Positions 34,944 to 43,118 of a DNA stretch of 44,899 nt are shown here, one piece after another (position 1 is the first letter of the stretch; each line of letters opens with the position of its first letter). This DNA comes from Anaeromyces robustus (lineage: Eukaryota > Neocallimastigomycota > Neocallimastigomycetes > Neocallimastigales > Neocallimastigaceae), in the NCBI GenBank assembly GCA_002104895.1, contig MCFG01000485.1:1-44899 (forward strand), read 5' to 3'. The position numbers and the translations under genes are program-made. The notes under the pieces are model-generated. The model did no database searches. It had not been told where the DNA came from and saw only the letters and a program-made list of their open reading frames with translations.

Positions 34944-37900
34944 ATGTTTTTTAAATCTTTTGGTTTTGCAGCAGCAACCATAGGAACATTTGTTTCTACT
35001 GTTGTTGGTGTATCTTTTACAGGTAATGAATGGACAGGTAGAAATGGTGCAGAAGATGTTTTCGCAGTTAATCGTGAAGCTGCTTCATGTAACCCTGTTC
35101 CTTTCCAAAATGTAGAAGCAGCTGTAAATGCTGTATGGGATTATAATGCCCGTGAAGATTCAAGTTATTTACAAATGCTTACAGGTAAGAATCAAAATTG
35201 GGATCTTGTTGTAGAACAAAATGCTCAAAAAGCACAAAATCATATCAATAATGGATGTTTCAAACCAAATTATCAACCATCATCCAACAATGGTTGGAAA
35301 ACTGTTCAACTTCCAAAAAGTTGGACTTGTCAAGGTTTTGATTTTTCTATTTATACTAATGTAGGTCAACCATGGCAATCCAATTATGATGGATATGTTC
35401 CAGTTCCACAAGCTCCAACTAATTATAATCCTGTTGGTCTTTATCGTAAAAAGTTTACAGTTGATAGTACTATGCGTCAATCAGGTAGACGTATTTATAT
35501 TGAATTTGATGGTGTAGAATCTGCTTATTATGTTTATGTTAATGGTCAAGCTATTGGTTACAGTGAAGATACTTTCAGTCCTCACCGTTTCGATATTACT
35601 GATGCTCTTACCAATGGTGAAAATACTCTTGCTGTTGAAGTTCATAAATTCTGTGATGGTACATGGTTTGAAGATCAAGATATGATTTATGATGGTGGTA
35701 TTTTCCGTGATGTTTTCCTTGTTAGTGCCCCAAGTGTTCAAATTAGAGATTATACTGTTCGTACTGATCTTGATAGTTCTTTCTCAAATGCTAGTCTTGA
35801 AATTTCTATGGATATTCGTAATCTTTCAGGAGGTGCTAAGAGTGGATGGAGTGTTACAGCTGAAGCTTATGATGAAGCTGGTAAAAACATTCTTAGTGGT
35901 GCTACTGTTAAACTTGATAATCTTGCTAATGGTAGAGATACTACTTCAGTTTTAAAAACTAGTGTTAAATCTCCAAAACTTTGGTCTGCAGAAACTCCAA
36001 ACCTTTACGCTCTTGTTCTTAAACTTACTGATGATAAGGGTACTGTTCAAGAAATTCTTTCTGCTCAATTAGGTTTCCGTAAGATTGGTTTCACTAAAGC
36101 TGAAGTTGATAGATCATATAGAGTTACTACAAGTAATTGGCAACCAATTACTATTAATGGTAAACGTCTTCTTCTTAAAGGTGTTAACCGTCACGATACT
36201 GATCCATTCAATGGTAAAGCTATTCCACAAGCCACTATGGAAATGGATATTACTCTTATGAAAACTAACAACATTAATGCTATTAGAACTTCTCACTACA
36301 GTAATGATTCTTACTTATACTGGCTTTGTAACAAATATGGTATGTATGTCATGGGTGAAACTAATATGGAATCTCATGCTTTAATGGATAATAATGATGC
36401 TAAAGCTTTATTCTATGAAGTTGGTCTTGACAGAACTGAAACTGCTTATAAACGTTTAAAGAATCATCCATCTATTGTTGCTTGGTCTATTGGTAATGAA
36501 ATGGCTTATACTAGTAATCCAAGTGATGCTGGAGGTCTTTTCCGTGATATGATTTGGTATTTCAAGAAGAATGATAACAGTCGTCCAGTTCATAGTGAAG
36601 GTCAAGGTGGTAGTATGGGTGTTGATATGTCTAGTAATATGTACCCAAGTTCAGATGGTATTCGTGGTAACGCTGGTAAAGGTAAAATGCCATACGTTAT
36701 GTGTGAATATGACCACGCTATGGGTAATTCTGTTGGTGCTTTAAAAGAATACTGGGATGGTATTAGAAGTGCTGATAATATGCTTGGTGGTTTCATTTGG
36801 GATTGGGTTGATCAATCTAGAGCTACTCCATTAAAAGGTGGTTGGGATTATTATTCTGAATCCTATGCTAAAACAAATCTTTACGCTGAAGAAATTAAAG
36901 GTAAATTCTATGGTTATGGTGGTGATTGGGGAGATTGGCCAAATGATAACAGTTTCTGTGTTAATGGTCTTATTAGTCCTGATAGAACTCCACAACCAGA
37001 ACTTGCTGAAGTTAAATACCAATACCAAAGTTTCTGGTTCTCTGCTGATGCTTCTCAACTTGAAAAACAAGAAGTTTCTGTTTACAATGAAAACAACTTC
37101 CTTAATATTAATGAATTTGATATTACATGGACCGTACTTAAAAACGGTATTGCTATTAGCAATGGTGTTGTTCAAAATGCTAATGTCGGACCTCTTACTA
37201 AGGGAACATTAAAGGTTCCATTTGAAGTTCCAGAAAAACCACTTGCTGGAGATGAATTCTTCCTTGATATGTCTGTTAAGGTAAAGAAGGGTACAAAAAT
37301 GCTTCCAGAAGGTACTGAAATTGCCTATGGACAAATTCCAATTACTGTTATTGGTACTTCTGCCAAACTTAACAAGGCTGCTGATGCTGTTAATGTTTCT
37401 GAAACTTCCAATGGTTTTAGTGTTAGTGGTAAGAACTTCCAATTCACTGTTGACAAATCCACTGGTACTATTAAATCTTACACTTACAATGGTGCTACTC
37501 TTATTACTGAAGGTCCAACTCCAAACTTCTGGCGTGGTTATGTTGAAAATGATAACAACGGTGGTGGTTGGGTAAAGGCTTTCGATCCTAGCTGGCGTAG
37601 TGCTATGGAAGGTGCTCGTTGTGATGGTGTTAGTACTAAGAATGGATCTGATGGTGACAAAATTATAACCTCACGTCTTACTCTTCCAAAGGCTGGTAGT
37701 ACTAAGGTTGATATAACTTATACTATTCATGGTGATGGTAGTGTTGATGTTGAATTCAATGTTGATGCTTCCAGAGCTGGTCTTGGTAACTTCCTTCGTG
37801 TTGGTTCCATTATGAAATTACCAACTGGTGCTGAAAAACTTTCTTGGTATGGTAATGGTCCAGTTGAAACTTTCAATGATCGTAAAACTAATGGTAGAAT

Positions 37901-39809
37901 GGGAGTATGGGAAAGTACAGTTACAGATATGTTCTTCCCTTACATGAAGGCTGATGATACTGGTAATCTTACTGATCTTAAATGGATTTCTGTTCAAAAT
38001 GAAAAGAAGAGTGCTAGTATCCTTATTGCCGCTGAAGGTAAGGTAGAAGGTAGTGCTCTTCATTTCACTCCAGAAGATCTTATGCGTGCTGATCATCCAT
38101 TCAAACTTAGTCCACGTAAGGAAACCTATCTTAGTGTTGATTATGGATCTATGGGTACTGGTAGTGCCACTTGTGGTCAAGGTACTCTTGATAAATATCG
38201 TCTTCCATCTAACAGACAATACAATTGGAAATTCACTATTATTCCAATTTCTTCAAAGAGTTCTGGTGAAGAAATCACTACTTATGTTGCTCAAATGCGT
38301 TCTGATGGAGCTGTTGTTCAAGATAAGAGTAGTAATGGTCTTATTATTCCAATTTCCAATGGTGCTAAACTTGGTCATAATAATGATGGTAATTACATTT
38401 CTGGTGCTTTAACTATTCCACATAATAGTAAACTTGATTCTGCTCTTCAAGGTAGAAATTCATTTACTATTGAAGTTAATGTTGTTCCAACTGGTGTTCA
38501 ATCCTTCAATATGTTAGCCGGTAAGGGTGATTACTCTTTAGGTTTCAGAACTACTACTGGTGCTCTTGATTTCTTTGTTTATGCCGGTAATGAATGGCGT
38601 ATGGTTAGTTACACTATGGGTGTTGATGCTAATTCTGGTTGGATTGGTAAGAAACATCAAGTTGCCGGTATTTTCGATGCTGGTAGTAATATGTTAAGAT
38701 TATATGTTGATGGTAAGATGGTTGCTGAAAAGTCTGTTGGTACTACAGCTGGTGTCAGTTCTTCCAACTATAATCTTATGTTAGGTGCTTGTCCAGATAC
38801 TGGTAGAAATTCACAAGGTAACTTCTATGAAATGAGAGTTTATAGTAAAGCTCTTTCTGCTTCTGAATTATCTTCTCAAAATACAGCTTCTCCAGCCTAT
38901 GCTCCAACAGATAAGAATGTTCTTTTATGGATAGACTTTGATAATCTTATTGATGCTGAAGGTTCTACTCAAGGAGGACTTCAACCAATTGCTGGAGGAG
39001 ATTACCAAGATGAAGATGAACCCATTGAAGAAGATGAAGTTATTATTAGAGATGGTTGGTATTACATTATGAATACTGGTTCTCAAAGATATTTAACTGT
39101 TAAGGATGCTAAAGCTGCCAATTCACAAAATATTGAAGTGAATTCCAAAAAACAAAAATGGAAGGTTATGAATACTAGTGAAGGTACAGTTACCATGGAA
39201 AGTGAACTTGGTAATTATATGATTGATGTTAATGGTGGTAGTGAAGCCAATGGTGCTAATATTCAAATTTATGAATCTTATGGAGGAGATGCCCAACAAT
39301 TCTATATTAGAGAAACTTATCAAAAGAATGTTTATTCTATTGGTACTAAACTTACTGGTGGATACAAAGTTCTTGATGTAGAAAAGGAAGGTAAGACTGA
39401 TGGTAGTAATGTATGTCAATGGGAAGATGGAGGTAGATCCAATCAAACCTGGTTATTTGAATTTATTAGTGGTCCAAATGGTGAAACTGAAGAAGAATTA
39501 ATACAAAAAGAAAAAGAAAAGGAACAAAAACAAAATGAAGAAAAATGTTGGTCTACTGCATTAGGTTATTCATGTTGTAAATCATGTTTAGCTGCCGTTT
39601 TCTCTGATAATGATGGTAAATGGGCAGTTGAAGAGGATAATTGGTGTGGTATTCCAAAGAGTTGTGATAAACAACAATCTTCTACTTGTGTTGGTGCTGC
39701 AGGTTATCCATGTTGTGAATCAAGTTGTACCGTTTTCTCAGAAGATTCTGATGGTAAATGGAGTATTGAAAATGATAACTGGTGTTTAATTGACAGTACC
39801 AAATGTTAA
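34944..39809 (+). CDS. Secreted LacZ-type GH2 beta-galactosidase with lectin and dockerin modules
   Basis: A 1,621-residue enzyme with an N-terminal signal peptide (about 1-23). Residues 27-1105 follow the whole E. coli LacZ plan: sugar-binding domain, Ig-like domain, TIM barrel with acid/base E519 (SIGNEM) and nucleophile E588 (CEYDHAMGNS), and the C-terminal small-chain domain (WYGNGPVETFNDR). It should release galactose from beta-galactosides outside the cell. A LamG-like jelly roll follows (about 1115-1310), then an acidic spacer, a ricin-type beta-trefoil (1367-1508, with QKW, QQF and QTW motifs), a charged E/K/Q linker, and two fungal dockerins (about 1535-1575 and 1582-1621; CWSTALGYSCC, DNWCGIPKSC). 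The dockerins should anchor it to the fungal cellulosome. Codons favour CTT, GGT, GCT, AAC and AAG, unlike the TTA-rich ankyrin gene, suggesting strong expression. The bacterial-type core suggests ancient transfer; this is inferred. Confidence 0.96.
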   Translation: MFFKSFGFAAATIGTFVSTVVGVSFTGNEWTGRNGAEDVFAVNREAASCNPVPFQNVEAAVNAVWDYNAREDSSYLQMLTGKNQNWDLVVEQNAQKAQNHINNGCFKPNYQPSSNNGWKTVQLPKSWTCQGFDFSIYTNVGQPWQSNYDGYVPVPQAPTNYNPVGLYRKKFTVDSTMRQSGRRIYIEFDGVESAYYVYVNGQAIGYSEDTFSPHRFDITDALTNGENTLAVEVHKFCDGTWFEDQDMIYDGGIFRDVFLVSAPSVQIRDYTVRTDLDSSFSNASLEISMDIRNLSGGAKSGWSVTAEAYDEAGKNILSGATVKLDNLANGRDTTSVLKTSVKSPKLWSAETPNLYALVLKLTDDKGTVQEILSAQLGFRKIGFTKAEVDRSYRVTTSNWQPITINGKRLLLKGVNRHDTDPFNGKAIPQATMEMDITLMKTNNINAIRTSHYSNDSYLYWLCNKYGMYVMGETNMESHALMDNNDAKALFYEVGLDRTETAYKRLKNHPSIVAWSIGNEMAYTSNPSDAGGLFRDMIWYFKKNDNSRPVHSEGQGGSMGVDMSSNMYPSSDGIRGNAGKGKMPYVMCEYDHAMGNSVGALKEYWDGIRSADNMLGGFIWDWVDQSRATPLKGGWDYYSESYAKTNLYAEEIKGKFYGYGGDWGDWPNDNSFCVNGLISPDRTPQPELAEVKYQYQSFWFSADASQLEKQEVSVYNENNFLNINEFDITWTVLKNGIAISNGVVQNANVGPLTKGTLKVPFEVPEKPLAGDEFFLDMSVKVKKGTKMLPEGTEIAYGQIPITVIGTSAKLNKAADAVNVSETSNGFSVSGKNFQFTVDKSTGTIKSYTYNGATLITEGPTPNFWRGYVENDNNGGGWVKAFDPSWRSAMEGARCDGVSTKNGSDGDKIITSRLTLPKAGSTKVDITYTIHGDGSVDVEFNVDASRAGLGNFLRVGSIMKLPTGAEKLSWYGNGPVETFNDRKTNGRMGVWESTVTDMFFPYMKADDTGNLTDLKWISVQNEKKSASILIAAEGKVEGSALHFTPEDLMRADHPFKLSPRKETYLSVDYGSMGTGSATCGQGTLDKYRLPSNRQYNWKFTIIPISSKSSGEEITTYVAQMRSDGAVVQDKSSNGLIIPISNGAKLGHNNDGNYISGALTIPHNSKLDSALQGRNSFTIEVNVVPTGVQSFNMLAGKGDYSLGFRTTTGALDFFVYAGNEWRMVSYTMGVDANSGWIGKKHQVAGIFDAGSNMLRLYVDGKMVAEKSVGTTAGVSSSNYNLMLGACPDTGRNSQGNFYEMRVYSKALSASELSSQNTASPAYAPTDKNVLLWIDFDNLIDAEGSTQGGLQPIAGGDYQDEDEPIEEDEVIIRDGWYYIMNTGSQRYLTVKDAKAANSQNIEVNSKKQKWKVMNTSEGTVTMESELGNYMIDVNGGSEANGANIQIYESYGGDAQQFYIRETYQKNVYSIGTKLTGGYKVLDVEKEGKTDGSNVCQWEDGGRSNQTWLFEFISGPNGETEEELIQKEKEKEQKQNEEKCWSTALGYSCCKSCLAAVFSDNDGKWAVEEDNWCGIPKSCDKQQSSTCVGAAGYPCCESSCTVFSEDSDGKWSIENDNWCLIDSTKC

Positions 39810-40485
39810 TAAAAAAATAAATAGAGAAATAAAATAAAAAAATATAAAAAAAAAATTTCTTTTTTTTTTTTTTTCTTTTCTTTTCTTATTTTTATTGTTA
39901 ACTCTTTTCCTATTTTAATTGTTTAAAAAAAATTATATATATATATACATATTACATATATATATAATATATATAAAAATTCTATATAAATGTTTTATTT
40001 ATAATAATAATAGAAAAAAAAAAAAAAAAGAAAGAAAATATATATTGATTATATATTAGAAAAAATATATATATATATAAATTATAATAATATATTTATA
40101 TATATATTATATCATTAAAAAAGCAAAAAATAAATTATATAATTTTATTCTTTTTTTTTTTTTTTTTTCTTATTGAAAATAATATTTTTAACATTTTTGA
40201 CAAATGGATAAAAAAAATTTTTTTTTTAAAAATTTAATTTTGCATATTTTAAAAAAACGAAACGACATAACGAATTCATTTTTTTTTTAAATTTCTTATT
40301 AACAAATATTAAAATATAAAATTAAAAATTCAATAAATAATTATTATATATATATAAAAAAAAAAAGAAAAAAAATTTTTTAAAGATATAAAAACAAACA
40401 AACAAACAAAAAAAAAAAACAAACAAACAATAACAAAAAAATAATAGCACAAAAAAACAAAAAACAAAAAAAAAAACAAAACAAA

Positions 40486-40517
40486 ATTCTAATTATAATT
40501 AAATATATAATTAGAAT
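40486..40517. repeat. 12-bp inverted repeat
   Basis: ATTCTAATTATA (40486-40497) and its reverse complement (40506-40517) around an 8-nt loop, about 680 bp past the beta-galactosidase stop. Likely too far for a 3'-end signal. Confidence 0.75.
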
Positions 40518-40837
40518 TGAAATGTTTTATTTATATATTTTATATTATATTATTTAAAAAATTTTTAAATTTAGTATATATAAAAATATAAATATAAAAA
40601 TAAAAGTAAATATATAATAATATATAATGTAAATATTAATAAATTATATATTATTAATATTATATATTATTGCTTAATTTAAAAATATTCATGTAACAAG
40701 TAAAAAGAAAAATATAAAAACATATAACAGAACAAAATAAAAAAAAATATATATATAAAAAAAAAAAGATTAGAAATAATATGAAGAAGTAAAAATAAAA
40801 ATAAAAATAAAATAAATAAAAAAATAAAAAAAAAAAG

Positions 40838-40949
<112 letters not shown>

Positions 40950-41067
40950 AATTAAAAAAAAAAAAAAGGTATAACTTTTTATCTGTATTTTCGTGTATAT
41001 GAAATTAGTGTTTTTATTTTTTTTTTAAATAATTTATTAATAATATTGGTTACATTTAATATTAGAA

Positions 41068-41171
41068 TGTTACACTAAAACCTACTACTTATAATCTGCT
41101 ATAAAAAAAAGTGTTACACCAAATACATTAATAACAATTTTTTTTTTTTATTGTTTATGGTGTTACACTAA
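41068..41171. repeat. Three TGTTACACYAAA motifs in tandem
   Basis: TGTTACACTAAA at 41068, TGTTACACCAAA at 41112 and TGTTACACTAAA at 41161, spaced 44 and 49 bp. The sequence between motifs is not clearly repeated. The third motif overlaps the left end of the LINE fragment by a few bases. Confidence 0.7.
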
Positions 41172-41471
41172 AGAAATTATGGACTTTTATTGGGATAGAG
41201 ACATGAACAGCGATATATCAATTAAAGCTAAAATTTATAAAATGAACAATTTTGAAAATTCAAGAAATTACTTAAAAGCTTAATCTAGAATTTCCTGAAT
41301 ATAGTAAAGGTTTCAGGTGGATATTTAGGGAAATATATGAATATAAAATTGATGCTAGAGTTGCTAAAAGCTGTTAAATTGGTTAATATCTCTTATCCTA
41401 ATTGTTGTTTATGCTGTTTCTATAGTGATAATTATCAAAGAATTGACCATTGGTTTATTAATTGTTTATCT
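41168..41471 (+). mobile_element. LINE fragment, opposite orientation to the main LINE
   Basis: Matches the minus-strand coding sequence of the LINE at roughly 43475-43173, about 85% by eye. In mixed frames it reads KEIMDFYWDRDMNSDISIKA, then LNLEFPEYSKGFRWIF, YKIDARVAK and YPNCCLCC--DNYQRIDHWFINC, which are the post-RT region and the zinc-binding motif. At least two small indels break the frame. Both ends are missing: it starts after the RT domain and stops just past the zinc motif, with no 3' tail, so it is an internal fragment, not a simple 5'-truncated insertion. Confidence 0.88.
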
Positions 41472-41935
41472 AACTTACTTATAATCTTATTATAAGTTAA
41501 GCATTACATTACATGAAATGGTAATGTTGTTGATGTAATTGCTGTATGAAGATCACATATTCTCTCTTTTTTTTTTTTTTTTTTTTTTTTTTTCCTTTAT
41601 TATTAATTTACTATTGTTGATTCATGATTCTTTTTTCTGTAGAAAGATATGTATTTTTATTTTTGTTATTTTATTTTTTTATTTCTTTAGTTTTTTCCTA
41701 ATGTAATTTTATTTTGGAGTTAATTTATTTATATAAGATAATAAATTAAAAATTTTAAGTTTCTATTCAATACAATATATCCCTTTCTAGTATGAAATTA
41801 CTGAAGTTATTTTTTTTTCATTTACTATAGTTTTTAACACTTTAAAATATAAATACATTCACTTTCTTAATCAATATTTGATAATAAATTTTTTTTTACA
41901 ACATTTCTTACATTTTTTTCTTTTTAGATTAAAGA

Positions 41936-42407
41936 AAGAAAATACACTTCCATGTCTTTTTTTTTTTTATTTTATTATAAATAATTATTAATACATTTAG
42001 ATTTAGTACATTTAAAAAAAAAAGTTATTTGTATTTAATGTAATATAATTGTGAAAAATCCATTATTTATATTTTAATATTCTTTGACGTAAATTAATTA
42101 TTAAAATGCATTTATTTTTCTTAATATCTTTATTAATATCTCTTTTAGTTACTAGTTAAATTTTAGGGATATTTTTTTAATAGTTAGTTGTAATTATAGT
42201 TAATTCATTTTATTTTAATAAAAAATATATTATTAGAACCTAATTATAACTTGTGTTGACAAATTTAGTGTATTATTTTTAACAATATACTAAGAGAAGA
42301 AAGTGGTAAAATAATATAAAACAAAAGAAGTAACATCTGAATTAAAGATAATGTGGTGTCCACTAAACTCTCCCTTGGGTAGTCGTCATCGTTTCTAATA
42401 AAAGAAG
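41936..42407. repeat. Dispersed repeat, copy B, interrupted by the LINE
   Basis: Block 1 (41936-42000, AGATTAAAGAAAGAAAATAC onward) and block 2 (about 42309-42407, core GTGGTGTCCACTAAACTC) match copy A at 431-495 and 602-706, same orientation and order. The middle is longer here (about 300 bp against about 110 bp) and does not align. The match to copy A stops at TAAAAGAAG, exactly where a 19-base T run starts. The rest of the repeat is expected beyond the right edge of the window, on the far side of the LINE. Confidence 0.6.
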
Positions 42408-42653
42408 TTTTTTTTTTTTTTTTTTTATGGCACACAATTTGTACGTCAACTTTATTGAATTTAAATATTAAAATACATGAATCATAAAAAAAACACATAA
42501 TGAAAAAAAATGATACTAAAAAAAATAAAAACCAGTAAAATATTATAGATAATAATAGATAATACTGGAGGAAAAAAAGAAGTATAATAATATTTAAAAA
42601 CAATAAATCCATACAGCCCTTAATTCTAAATATAGAATTAAAGTAAAATTGAT

Positions 42654-43118
42654 CTATCCTATTCCACTAGGGTCGGAAATAGGATCGGCATTTGCCCTAC
42701 TAGGCTGTCCTACTGTGTTATCAGCATTGACGTTCCTGGAGAGGTTGGTTTTAAATTTATTGAATAATATATGTTGTCTTTTACAGACAACAGGCATGAT
42801 ATCATTCAATAGAGCCGCAGATCGCAACAAGAATGGGGATTTTGAATAAGTACCAGATTCAGTCTGACACTTAAACAAACATTCCCATTCCTTTTTGTAT
42901 GGACTATTGTTAATTCTATCACTAAAACCATAATCTCTACCACCAATTAAAAAAATATATATTCTATACCTATTAACTATTTTTTTACTACCTAATATAT
43001 CTATATTACTTATACTATTATTACTACTTTTATAACCCTTAACAATATTATTTATTCTATTATCCACACTAGGGTTATTACTGGTCCTAACTAAACTATT
43101 AAAAAGACTATCTAAAAT
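42654..43118 (-). pseudogene. C-terminal continuation of the LINE protein, shifted frame
   Basis: This frame continues the LINE protein after the reading frame of the RT part stops at 43108. It encodes about 150 residues, including FLIGGRDYGFSDRINNS and KKEWECLFKCQTESG, and ends SDPSGIG before the stop at 42654. The switch lies in a run of eight A on the plus strand (43119-43126); one extra base there would explain the shift. Apart from this the visible part of the LINE is open, so the element is young or the shift is a sequencing error in a homopolymer. Programmed frameshifting is possible but has no other support. Confidence 0.7.

Noticed and set aside
42265-42612. Minus-strand frame of 115 codons downstream of the LINE stop
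   Set aside because: It crosses the LINE 3'-UTR, its poly(A) tail and the flanking repeat, so it cannot be one gene.
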